A DNA stretch of 64,000 nucleotides from Haliclystus octoradiatus (lineage: Eukaryota; Cnidaria; Staurozoa; Stauromedusae; Haliclystidae). Positions 32,168 to 44,690 of this stretch are shown piece after piece. The position numbers and the translations under genes were made by a program. Within the stretch, counting starts at the first letter, position 1. Every line of letters starts with the position of its first letter. The stretch covers positions 5,252,743-5,316,742 of the forward strand of contig OU744449.1 of NCBI GenBank assembly GCA_916610825.1, in the 5' to 3' direction. Under the pieces are notes generated by a model. It had not been told where the DNA came from. It saw only the letters and a program-made list of their open reading frames with translations, and did no database searches.

Positions 32168-35100
32168 TTAATCAAAATCAGGTGGTTGGTATTTAACTTG
32201 AGTTGGTTTAGTTGGTATAAGCGGTAATGCACGTTTCTTAGGTGGCACATCTTTGATTTGAAATGCACACGAATCAATATATTTCTTTGTCCATTTGCCA
32301 TCATATGATTCATCAACTTCAATCAAACTTCCTCCTGTTGTCTTAGGTGGTAGGAATGCACCAGAATATTTACTAAAAAATGGGATAGTATATAGTAGTA
32401 TATATAATGACATTTTTTATGGCATTTTAATGATCAGGATATCCTCTATCAGAATTTAACCAATGATGATCGATTAGAATTGGGGTTGGTGGCCTAAATA
32501 AAGAGAATGATCAAAATACACACAAGTGCAGTGTTCAACGTTACATAGTATATACATTATATCTATACTCATAGCTAGTGCGATTATAATTACACACATT
32601 CAAATTATTAATTGTTATATGTTTCAACCATTACCAGTATACACGTACAAATATATAGTGCAGTTAAAATAAAAGATACAATTAATTTACTAATTGATGG
32701 CATGATATTTATTGCTCAATAGATAGAAATATTAAAACATTCATTTTATTTTAGCCTCCTCTACACTTATCGATGATGGTGATAGGCTGGATTTTAAAAT
32801 TCATGTTATGGCAATCAAATAAATTAAATTGAAGAATATTAGAAACTGACAGCGTTGTATTAAGTTTACTGAACATTCAGAAATGCATGTAATGGAAAGC
32901 ACAAAATTGAACCTGGCAGTTAAAATATATTATTAGTATTTTGATTTATTGCACAGAAAAAATAATACACTTATATCGTCTCATTAATCATAATGATTTG
33001 AGTGATATATCATTGTTGCCATTATTGGTAAAATCACCGATTCAATAGATTGTCACATGATTAGTATCGTAAGAAAACAATACAAGTGAATTACATTAAA
33101 TGGAAAAGGCTCATATCAACTGGTATGCAAGAACTACATGGTTTTCCCTCGTCTTAGGTGTTCATTTTGTACAGCCATGTTATATATATGATATCTATCT
33201 TAATATTTACCTTCTGTAAACTTTCCAAGAATAAATTGAAACAAGAAGAAGGAAGATTATTCCAAGTATACAGCCTGTTAGTGCGAAAATCAAAGTTTCA
33301 CGACTAAGCCGTCTGCGATTGGCTTTGGGTGCTTTATAATCTATAGGAAAGAACCATTAATTACATTAGATTTTAAAAAACAATCTCGAACATATATTAC
33401 TTAATAAATAACTTATTGAATGCATATTCTTCAATTTTAAAAAATCATATGCTCGGAATTACTGATTAAAAGTCAACAATCGATCGTATCTATAAGGTTC
33501 ATGTAAACCACAAATGTTTAGACAGCCTAGAAAATGTTCCTTGACATATACATAAAATCAGCTTATAATTATCCAGACATTCAAAGTTTGATTTGGTATG
33601 GTCTATAAGTATTTGACAGCAAAAATCAGCGACAACATATTTTATTTTGATCTTCAACGTTTTCGATATCCGCTTCTATAATCATTTTCAAGAGTAAGAC
33701 CATTTTTAAGTATTCTACAAATTTATTGAACCTTCAAGATTATTGTCATCGACATTCGTTGAAATTAAATCTCAAATATTGAGGAGCGGATTGAATTCGC
33801 CAAGGGATAGAAGAACCGAAACGTTGAGAATCAAAATAAAATTAGAAAACTGTCGCTACTGACCTTTGTTATCAACTGTTTTAATAAGATACTTTTAATC
33901 GGACCTATGAGTATATTCTACACATATAAATAGTGAAGTTTTTATCCTTGCAAGAAAAGTCTGCTTGATTCAATATCTGTTTCATAATTTCTTGTATTGA
34001 GCAAATTTGATCTGATGTGCAGGACAAAAACACAGATGTACAATAAATATTAATGGAAAGAGTAAAAATGACTTTGAATCAAGAAAAATATCCTTGCATT
34101 GATATAATGAATCAAGTAAAATATTCTTTAAGTTTTCCTCTGCATTTATATGAAAAAGGAACACATATGCATAAAGCAATAGAGGGAAGCTCATCTGTGT
34201 CTAATGAAAATGTAATGGAATATATTAACTCAATCTTTAATATATTACAGTATGGCATATTTAAGTGATGCAAACTCCACAGATCAGAATAACATTTCAA
34301 AGTGTTTACATTCAAAATATAATATGTGTTTAGTTTTCTATCAATGGATTAAAAAAATGCTTGCATCCTATGATTTGTGTCTGGAATAGAGCATAAAAAC
34401 CGCTTAAAACCAATGCTGAAAGCCAAAACGAAAAATAAATGAGAAATATATAGGTTAAATGACTAGTTTTTTGATCTTTAAAAGTACAACAAACTAATCA
34501 TTTGCTTCTATTTTATTGCTTTCTAACTTCAATTAAGAAACTGAATAAGATTTTGTTTTATTTCATTATTCTCGAGAAACTCCATTACTTCATTAAAAGC
34601 AGATGGCTTTCCTCTTTCAGGTTAATCAAAAATGATGATCACAATATGAAAAATGTGCAGCAACAAACCATTTCTGCTCTTTTTGGGAAAGAATATATTG
34701 CGAGTTGGTGCATCAGATGATGGAATGAATGACGTCATATTAACTAAACGATGGATCTTGACAATGTGTGTAGATTGTATGTTTGTTTCACTTTGTGATG
34801 GATTGCCAGTAGCATGGTGTTTTATGGTTTTCGTTACTGAATGAGATAATGCGTACAGAAAGTTGTCATTACCAGGCAACCTCGTGGAAGTTGGATGGAT
34901 TGATGATAATAAAGTCATGGACGACCAATGGCATGATGACAATGGTTTGACGATTTCTGTTACTAGTGTGTATTGTAAGCTGGTTCCAGTTGGATTTTGA
35001 AGCATTACAGTAGAGACTGGAGTCTCAACGATCGTAGAGTGTGGATGTGAATGGACTGCATGATGGGTAGTGGATGTCTGCAATGGAGCTGTAAAAAGGG

Positions 35101-38100
35101 ATTGTAGTAACGTGTGGATGGAATTGAAGAACAAAGGTAAACAAAATACACCTGCCTAACAGACTACCTGAAAGCTGTAACCGATATGTTCAACCTATAG
35201 GTTATTTCTATGGACTTGAATATTGTAATGACATAATATATTATTCCTCTTAGAAACGCGCTTGATGAAATACTGAATTCGCTTCCGGATAAAATATAAG
35301 CAATTAAGAAAAACATACTCCAAAGCTGTGAGGTGCATGTGTATGCAGAATGCTGGAAACGTTTGAAATATGATAATGAAATCTTGTCAATAACTTAATT
35401 ATTTCTAGCTCTATGTTTCTGCTGAACTTGAATTTAAATGACAATATGTAACTTCAAATAGTACAGGATTCAAAGATACGATGTATTCTCCGCAAAGGCT
35501 GAAGCACGGTCAATGATAACATCTTAACATACCACAAAATCTGCATGAAACTGGACATTCTCTTTCCATTTCAAATTGAAATTGATTGCAATACCCTGTT
35601 TGTTGGGCCAGCTGTGGGCAATCAGATCGTTTGTCCTCGCATGTACCTTGAAATGTCCCTGAAATAACAGATGTGATACATTAAAGGATTCATACAGATG
35701 AAATATGTTAAACTAAAACAGAAAAAATTTGATCGCAGTAATTCATGTTTTAAAATCAACTCACTTTCCATGCATTGCCCTGGCCTCTTAATCTCAGGGC
35801 AAATGCATTTGTATTTCTCATTCATTTGTTGACAAGATGCAGGGTCAGTGAAGCGAAAGCAAGGGTAACGAATACACCTTGCTCCTACAATACAAAGAGT
35901 CAGAAACATTAGCTAAGCTTGACTTCGTGATAAAGGATAACGAGGTACACATTAAATTTTAAGGGCATATCAGCCTGATCAATTCCATCCCTGAAGCTAT
36001 TTACTTTATTTCAAGTAGAAAACGTTACCACCGTGACACCTTCAGTTAACTTGATTTACATAAGGAATTCAAATGTAATGAAAAGTATGACTGAGTATGG
36101 ATCTCTTATAAGAGAAGGTTCCTAATATCTGCAAAGCGAAATGCTTTTGATGTTGAAGACCACCGGCTCATATAGGAAAGGTGACCCTTTCCACAAAAGG
36201 AAATTCTCCGCAACGCTAACAGTAACAGCACCGACAATATAGATAATAGCATGATAGATATTGTTTCAGAAAAGAAACAACAGCAACATAAAATAACAAA
36301 TATTATAAAACAACAACAAACAAGGCAACAATAGATAAAGCAAAATAAAGAAGCTGCAGCAAAAACTTTTACCAGTTTTAAAATAGCAGCAAACTGTTGA
36401 TTCAGATGTGACAGTAACCAAAGATGAATAAATCCCAGTAATATCATTATTGTTAAGAACGTATTTCCAGATAACAAAATGTCCAATATCCATTCTACCG
36501 TGACTACGCAATCGAGCCAATGAATCTGGTCGACCAATCACTATTACTTTGGCAACTTCAGTCTTTTCTCGTAATGTGATGTTCATTGGGAGTTTGCTCC
36601 ACAGCAACAGTTGCGCATCAACATATAATTTTAATCCAGTTGATGCCTTCCATGTAAACGCCAGATGAAACCAATCACTAGGTAAAGTGTGGATGACAAT
36701 ACGCCACATTTGAGACCAAGTAGATAGTTCAAGAACGAATTGATTGTCTTGGATATTTCTGTAAAATCTATACCCTGGTCCATTAGACTGAGCTACAATC
36801 ATATAATTATCAAACATACATATTTAAAAGTTTATCTCTAATATAGCTATTCATCAAATATTTAATGTATTGATATTATTACTAGCTGAAAATATATATC
36901 TGTTTTATTGAGTACGATACAATAAGCTAAAACTAGATTCAAGTCTATTGAATTGCGAATTGAAAATCGATTATTTAGACTACTTATATTATACAAGAAC
37001 CAAAATTGTTTCCAGGAAAACTTTTGAGTTGAGCTCCAATAAACATAAAGTTTGGAGCCCAAACTTTACAAAGTTCCGAAAAATAAATCTGATTGGTTAT
37101 GACATTACTACCCTATGTATGCCTAGCCTGCGCGCAGACCCAAATCTTTTTTATATGATTAGTAGGGTCTGCGTAATATCGACAGAAAGCTTGCACTGGG
37201 CGGAAGTTGGAGGGAGTGGCGGAACGTCACTACACTTTAACTCCTGCTGCTCAGCGTTGTTCAACGACAGACGGCGTCACAAACAGCATTTCTGCAAGTC
37301 CGATTTTCGTAAATAACAAAACTTTTCACAATCAAAATTGACACTTATAATTTACGAAATAAGATGAGTTGATTCATAACCACGTTCAAATGATTCATAC
37401 TAACTTAATACAAAGTACTATTTCTGTTCAATATGAAGTGATCTAAGTTGTTTTTTAATGCATTTGTTTTTGACAAAGAAACTCGAAAATTGACATCGGC
37501 ATCGGTAATAAAACGATGTTGAGAATTAGTCTTTCGTAAAAAAATATTTTTTTAATCCATTGCCATGGCGCAAAAAAAGATCCAGAGATTAAATCGTTCT
37601 ATATATAATAAAATGATTTGTTCTTTCGATATTACCCATGACAAATTGGCTTTTACGATGAACACAAACACAATCCAAATGAATTTCAGTATCTTGAAAT
37701 CAAGTCTTTATTGGCCGATATGCTGCATGTAAAATAGTATGTCCCGTCCTCCGTGAAAGGCAAATTAGCAACAAATCGCTTTTGTCAATACACTATGTTC
37801 ATTTTACTACAAAAATAATTACAAAAAGTCTGTATTGAATAAAAAAGTCTGAGGTCTCCCTCGTACAAAACTGAAACGAACACAAGCAAATTGATTTTAT
37901 CGAAGAAGAACGACGTTTTATTATTCGGCTTGCGTATAGCATACTTGAAAAGGATTGCGTCAAAAACTTATATTTATCAACCAATCATGTTCTGGTTCTA
38001 GTTTTGGAGAACTCGCTAGCGATTGGCTGATGAACAATAGACAAACAATAGATTTCTCACGTTTCTGCCACTCCCCCTAATTCAGTCCAGCGCAAGCTTT

Positions 38101-41100
38101 CTGTCGATATTACGCAGACCCTACTAATCATAAAAAAAAGATTTGGGTCTGCGCGCAGGCTAATGTATGCCCTGTTGCTCATTATTTGCTATCGATGCAA
38201 AATTGCTACTAATTATCCAGTAATATAATAGAGCGCCATTCTTCATTTAGTGAAATTTTGGAGCACACAGGGAAATTATTAAAGGAGTGAAAATGACCGG
38301 CAGGCGCTACGCACTTAGGATCACGTGCACGATTATTGCTATAACACAATGTTCATTGTTGACATGAATTTTATTACAAAGTAGGCCTGCGTATAACAAT
38401 TATTTCAAAGCTAGACGGTAAATTACGCTAAGCATAAATTCAACTTGTGCTCGCAGCGGTCGCCGGTCAATTTTGCCCTTTTAAGCGAGTGTTAGCAAAC
38501 GCATATACCACGCGCCATTTATCTTCGGTTTGAACAGACTGATAAGAGGTATATCATGAATAAAATATTTGAATATAAATATTCGTTACAAAGTCACACC
38601 TATTAGATTATAGCTGTGATAATGTGAATAGTTTTAGATTTCAGCTATAAATAATCAAATATGGAAGATTTAATTGGAATATATTTGCCATATCCCTGCA
38701 AAAACAAATATATCGAAGATGTTTACACCCTCTCCAGAAACAGAACCAAAAAGGGTCTTGTTTCAAGCAAATAGTTATTTAGTTCAAGGAATTTATCCTG
38801 CAAAAGAGAATAGTATGTCAAGAAAAATTGTGCTCCAAATAACTTGACAAAAAGCAATCGAAGAGCATGTAATTGTATTCAAAAGAGCAATCGAAAATTA
38901 ACTTTCGATAAATTTTTGAACTTTTGGAATTTCGTCTCTATGTTATATATTTACTATATTTCTTTTTATCTTGAATAACATATTCCCAAATTGTTTAGTT
39001 GAATTATATATACCACATGACATTACATACCTAACATGTAATTTATTGTGTGCTTAATTGTTATTATACTTCATTAAATATAGTATGATTGCTATTTGTA
39101 ATTATTCATTAGTTTACTTGTATACAGTATTACTATATATAAGAGAGCCCTTTGAAAAAAACACCTTTATTATTTAGTATGTGGCTTGAAGGAATCGCAA
39201 TAAATGATGGCTTAGTGATACCAGGAGAAGAGGCAATACTATATTTTATAGAGAGCCATGTCATGGTGGCAGGTACAAAATATATTATTAACGAGTTACA
39301 CCTAGTTATTGATGTGATTTGTGACAAACCTGCGTAGTTGCCAGCTGAAATAATATATTCACCACCAAATAACCTCAACCAAACGGCCACAGTTAAACCT
39401 TCCTCACATTTTGATGGATCAATTATACAGCTGTCATCGAAGCCAGTAATTCTTATCCAATCATCAACACCATCTAGAGAAACTACGTGACCTAATTGTT
39501 CAGTTGGCTTCCGTTGTGCTCCATTGTAAGCAACCGCCTGTCCTCTTCCTTGCACATCCATTAACATTCCAACTGATGAAAAGTTATTCATTGGCCAATA
39601 ATGTTTTGCTGATTTGAAATGGATATCTGCAAATGGAAAAAATTCATTTATCATTATGGGACCTCATTAGTGGTTAAAATTAGACTCAGGTAATGCATGA
39701 TCTGTTTACCAAATCATTCATGTATCTCATTTGAAGAATCGACAAATGTTTTAAAATTTGAAATGATCCATTTCCATATTTGAGAAAAATAATGTCACTA
39801 TCTTCATACGAAAATGTTTTTCGAAGAAGCTTTTAACTGTTACTATTCTCAAACTTGTTCCAGTAGAGCTGTGTTAAAGCAGATTTGATTATGAAATACT
39901 GTAAAATATATAGAATGACATCGCTACATTCTAAATAGACCTCTCCCTTTAGAGACAAGTAATCGAGCACCAGTTTTCCCACAGCGTTATCCAATGTATT
40001 ATAACATCATACAAGGTAACCCGCTTAAATGCATTTCGGGTAATTGAAATTCTATGTAGCTTTATAAATCTTCTATAGCAAAAGTAATGATGGTTTTCTA
40101 TGTCACAACAAAGGATAAAATATTATAGCTAGACGTTGCTTAACACGTGACTGATTTTGAAATAGAAAGTTCTCACTCTGGTCTTAATATTAATCTTGGC
40201 GATAGTCACTTATCATAATAATAACTTGTTATTTTCAGAACCACCATAAGATAATATTTATATAGCCAATAATACCATGCCAATACATTATTATGACTAT
40301 GATTCACATAACAAAGAAATTCAATAATATTGTCAATCGTACGAGAACATATAGAGTAATAAGATTACTTCACTTGCCATTAATCAATTTATTTTAATTA
40401 TTTTTATTTTCATTGTTTTCAATATAAATTTTTGCTTTCATCTAACTCGAGAAATCGCAAAGATATATTAATATTTTAAAATTGAAAATTCACAGAGAAG
40501 GCTTTTCAACTACTGTGTGTATGTAATTCCTATAGAATATTAATTTAAAAAAGAAGTAATATTCGCACAAATTTATTGTTTTCTTATAGAAAAAAGGTGT
40601 GTAGTTGATATGGTTGCATTCATATATTTTAATAATACTGATTGGAATTGTGAAGAAATGTGCCAATTGTGAAGAAATAAAAATGTTTATATAAGATTCA
40701 AACATAATTGCGATACAATGAAATGTCCTGCGTTTGAGATTTAGCCATATAACTATCATTGGAACAATTCCTCAGTATTTCTTCTTTCGAGCACCCCAAG
40801 AAGACCCGAACTGCAGTTTTAGCCCAAACAACATCTATCGCAATCAAGTAACAATTCAAACACCTTATCCTCGTAGTTGTAGGGCTCATTCAATGTATAA
40901 ATAACATTAACATATAGAAAAATTATAACTAATACAATTCAAGGTTTAAAGGCTTTTTAAAAAAAGTAAACGTGGTAAAGATATTATTATATAATGCAAG
41001 CTCTGTCGATAGTTATATGTACACCGCAACGTTTCTCAAAGTTAAGATTAATCTCAGTTGGAATTAAGCTGATCTTTATCACGAAATAACGTCTTTATAT

Positions 41101-41613
41101 AGTTAACAGAAATACATTCTTCTAAATCAACTATAGGCACCCCTCTGTGATTGAGCACAAAATTACTCAATCATTTTTTCTTCCGACAACGATTTGATTT
41201 TCGTCAAAATGAGTGCAAACACGCTCATTATAAAATACTTTTTACTTAACTTATTAAAACTTAAGTATTTATTTATTTTGTAGATTTTCAAAGTCACAAT
41301 CACTGTATATATGATAGATTTCAAAAGATATTTGTCTTACAGTTAATAATGCAGCGATGTGTCTTAAAGTTTGTAGTACAAACACCAATGACAACAAGAA
41401 AAATAAAGTTTGTGTGATAATATATACGATATTTAGAAAATATGTTGATAGATATCAACCGTTTTTTTATGTCGAAATATAGCCTGATTATAAAACCAAT
41501 GCATATGATAACAAATCATTATACTTACCACTCCCAGATACCATTAAAATACCAAACAAAATAATATAAAACAATCTATTGAATAAATGCAGTACTCTCA
41601 TGTCGCGAGACAT
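32168..41613 (-). CDS. Type I membrane protein: LamG, EGF-like, ShKT, stalk, TM, Pro-rich tail
   Basis: Exons (minus): 41613-41529, 39626-39330, 36792-36373, 35884-35765, 35658-35533, 35088-34669, 33340-33211, 32372-32168; phases agree for 600 residues plus stop. A signal peptide (RLFYIILFGILMVSGSG) is followed by a LamG/concanavalin-A-like domain split over two exons (about residues 29-265: HYWPMNNF, LDGVDDWIRITG, CIIDPSKCEEGLTVAVWLRL, WFHLAFTWK, VIVIGRPDS, GHFVIWKYVL). Next come an EGF-like exon (six Cys, about 268-307), a ShKT exon (Cys314, 321, 331, 342, 346, 349), a Ser/Thr/His-rich stalk (about 350-489), a transmembrane helix (about 506-527, LIFALTGCILGIIFLLLVSI) and a cytoplasmic tail with PPKTTGG and PKKRALPLIPTKP, possible SH3 ligands. 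All extracellular exons are symmetric phase 1-1, the shufflable class. Function is probably adhesion or matrix sensing (inference). The LamG domain is paralogous to that of the next gene upstream. Confidence 0.85.
32427..32493 (-). other. Candidate alternative exon encoding a different cytoplasmic tail
   Basis: A good acceptor (TTTATTTAG) at 32494 opens phase-2 compatible with the TM exon ending at 33211. Read to its own stop at 32429-32427 it gives RPPTPILIDHHWLNSDRGYPDH, a short Pro-rich end. A weak donor at 32461 (TG|GTTAAA) would instead make it an 11-residue in-phase insert before the 32372 exon. Either way it suggests alternative splicing of the intracellular part. Confidence 0.45.
33628..33858. 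repeat. Foldback element of about 230 bp
   Basis: TTTTATTTTGATCTTCAACG (about 33640) is the inverted counterpart of CGAAACGTTGAGAATCAAAA (about 33819), with further pairing of the CGACA outer ends. In the intron between the stalk and TM exons. Confidence 0.5.
37124..38162. mobile_element. 1039-bp nonautonomous Mutator-like element
   Basis: Starts TAGCCTGCGCGCAGACCCAA and ends with the exact inverse; the inverted repeats extend about 105 bp (to GGAGTGGC at left, GCCACTCCCCC at right) with few mismatches. The 9-bp sequence ATGTATGCC flanks it at 37115-37123 and 38163-38171, a target-site duplication of the length made by Mutator-type transposases. No transposase domain was found inside. Lies in the intron that splits the LamG domain of the membrane gene. 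Confidence 0.85.
38283..38480. mobile_element. piggyBac-like MITE, copy A
   Basis: 198 bp flanked by TTAA on both sides (38279-38282, 38481-38484). Left end AGGAGTGAAAATGACCGGC and right end, in reverse complement, AAGGGCAAAATTGACCGGC are inverted. About 90 percent identical by eye to the copy at 60704. Confidence 0.8.
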
Positions 41614-42904
41614 ATTTTGTGTCTATGAGTTCAACTAAAATAAACGCAGATATTTCATGATCAAATATTACAAGACCTGCTGAAAATGTATAGTATTTCA
41701 CGTAATAATAAAATCTTTATTTTCAAACTATCTCTCTGATTTCTTTGCTTGAATTAGTTATAAGCATAAAAATTTCCCATTTCAGTGGTAATTGAATTTC
41801 TTCTCAAACGACAGTAATAATTCTGCTTACATTTTATCTCTTGCCTGACGGTATGAATTCCAGCATTCATAGATACACTATTTTATACGACAATTTAATA
41901 AAAATCGACATGGTTTATAAATATTTATGCTGCACAACAAAAGAAACATCTGCGTCCATGTCTACATGTAATACGTTCGAGATTAATGGTTTAGAAAATT
42001 ACAATTCTTACAAACTCCAATTCGACAGAATTCATATAGTAATTTCAAAAATATAATTTGCATGGTTGAAATTTCATAAATAAACAGTATTAGTTATGTC
42101 GAACGAAAATATGTAAACTTCCGTAAAAATCATTATGCGAATCAAAATTAGGAACAGCACAGTTGCAAAACAACTAGTTATAGTTTCAATTATGATAAAA
42201 TATAAATGTTTTTTCTTTCGATAAGCATGCTAAGGGTGTTTTGTTTTATATAAGTAAACATGATATTATACTCTAGTTTTAGTTAATAATTTATTTTTGT
42301 TAAGTAATATAATATAACAAAATGGTTTCACATATGTACTCTAGACAAACAATTATATCGACAATTTCTTGTTTCAAGTAAAAAATTTGTTTTCATTTCA
42401 AGAAAATATTTTTTTAATTTACGTAGCATGATTCATTGTGTTGTACGTAAATAATAATTCTTTGCAAGCAGGCCTTGAATTTTAAGTGCAATACTCTTCA
42501 AATTGAAAAATAATTTCTTATTATCAAATAGATTACTTTATTTGATAGCCTTAATTCCTACAGCAAAAAGAAATGAGCTGATAGTTGATTTGGTGCTAAA
42601 GTCTTTTAGTATGATATCGATGTTCGAAATAGCAAATTAAATTAAACTATATCATTATTTAAAAATAACATTTATTTCTATATGGAGCTAAATATAACAA
42701 GCAAACTATATACAAAATAAACTTCCCTCGACAATCATCAGGCGCTGTACCCTGCATGCCAGATTGCCACTCCCTCGTTTCTTTAATTGCAACCCGTTTG
42801 ATATACAAGCTGTTATATTCATTAACGAGGTTCGCTACACACATATGCGTGCTAATAACAAGACAATGTGTTCTTAAAACTAAAACATTTTTGAATGAAA
42901 CAAC

Positions 42905-42962
42905 AACAAATATCTTTATTAAGAGTCTCTTTGAAAAACATTTCATAAAGAAAGATGGCTAG
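42905..42962. repeat. Retroelement end fragment
   Basis: TCTTTGAAAAACATTT with flanks matches, in inverse orientation, 48965-49000. Part of the same family as 44590-44690. Confidence 0.3.
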
Positions 42963-44052
42963 ACAAAATCATTCAATGAGTTTGTGTTCATCATTTTGGA
43001 CATTATATTTTAATATGTACTCCGCAAGTTTAGCACAGTTCATTAAGTGATTTCTTCTCGTTATCTCTACTTATAAAACAGCAATATATACAGTTTATAT
43101 TTTGCAAATTTTTGCACGCATATAAGCAAGAAAAACTTTCTTGAATTCTTGTTATCCTGAATCGAAAAATTCTGAAATTGAAAGAATATATCTTCCCCAT
43201 AGCTCATGCATTACCTATATGTATAATATATAGTCCTATACATTTATAGCGTGACACTAATAACTGAAGGAAACAATTAAGATGCTTTAAAATATGAACA
43301 TTTCTATATATATGACAGTTAAAAAAAGAGTTTTCATTTGAAGATATATAACTGGAATATGTATTTATAGAGGAGAATTAAGATCTTGAATCAATTGAAA
43401 GGTCAAGAAATTAGACCACATCGTAAATAAGCAATGATGTGGTTTTTGAAATTTTGATTGGCTTTCCATGCAGTGTTCTGATCAAAATTTTATTATCAAA
43501 CAGGTGCAAGAAACGAAAGCTATAGTTTGCATTCAGAAAAACATACGACTTTTAAAGAAAACTTTTGTATTTTTAATACTGCTTTATGTACGCTTAATGT
43601 AAAAAAAACCATGTAAAAACAGTTCATTTGAAACGTTTTGAATGAGAATGACAGCATCCCGGAAAGCTTCTATTAAAAAAGCAATGATATTGATAATAAA
43701 AACAATGCTAACAATGATAATAAAAACTGTTTCAATTACGATGGCATTTACTTGATTGCATGCACGCTGTTGGCATTACTTTCCCTCCCACATGCCTTCT
43801 TCTGTGAATTATAGAAGTATGGTAGCTATAGATAGCAATAATTATATCATTATTTTCATGTGTATTATTGAAGATTGTATTTTAACGAAAATGATTCGAT
43901 CAATCTTATTGGCTTAGAGTTGGACGCCAGATCACCATAATAAACTAGGTTCGAAAACACAATCGATCGAAATAGATATCACGAACAAACTTTTATGAGC
44001 AAGAAAGTCATGTAAATGCTTGTAAAAGATGTGCTGGTCATAAATATACAAA

Positions 44053-44115
44053 GCAATTGGCGCACATTTTCCTATGAGCTATTTATATTTGTGCATAGCT
44101 CATAGGAAACTGTGT
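44053..44115. repeat. Small hairpin repeat
   Basis: GCGCACATTTTCCTATGAGC and GCTCATAGGAAACTGTGTG are inverted around ATTTATATTTGTGCAT. A related half (AGCTCATAGGAAACTGTGCG) occurs at 52968-52988. Confidence 0.45.
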
Positions 44116-44589
44116 GTCTATATTGCTTAATATTGAAATTGCTTGAATTATTTTGACATCATTCTCAGTTACAACAACAATAGATTTCTCTTGTACAAGA
44201 CTCGGTAAGCAGCTTATTGCTTATGCGATAAAAAGTTAGCATTGAAACATTTATAATGTAAGCATTTTGCATATAACATCGTATTAATTGATGTTACGTG
44301 GAAACAGTAATTCTCGATAGGTATTTATTCAAATTTTGGGCGTGAATTATAATGCCATTATATCAGAGCATTATTCATTTATGCTATTATACATTTTATT
44401 ATTGTTTGTGTTGAAATTTTGTAACCGATTGCAGTCATCACAGGGTATAGCTTATATCAAGACGCATATCTGAGAGTGCTTTTTTATTTGTATGTGCACA
44501 TACCGTTACAATACCATGAGAATAATTAAACTAAAGTTTTGCATCCTATAGTTCACAATAAAAACAGACATAATTTCGAGAGCCTAATA

Positions 44590-44690
44590 AAACCCTTTTA
44601 GTATGAAAGATAGCGACAAAAAATCACGATTAAATTTGTTCCGACGTTTCGACAATGTTCGAATTGTTCGAAAATGTAACTCAAAATTTG
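44590..44690 (-). mobile_element. Retroelement 3' fragment with CGAAACGTCGG
   Basis: On the minus strand TGTCGAAACGTCGGAACAAA followed by TTTAATCGTGATTTTTTGTC matches 48912-48955 on the plus strand nearly base for base. CGAAACGT-type ends recall Penelope-like 3' regions, but no coding part remains. Confidence 0.45.

Noticed and set aside
42659..42834. Possible last exon of the LamG-Kazal gene
   Set aside because: It fits phase 1 and has an AG and a stop, but the acceptor lacks a pyrimidine tract, the intron would exceed 7.7 kb, and it overlaps retroelement fragments.
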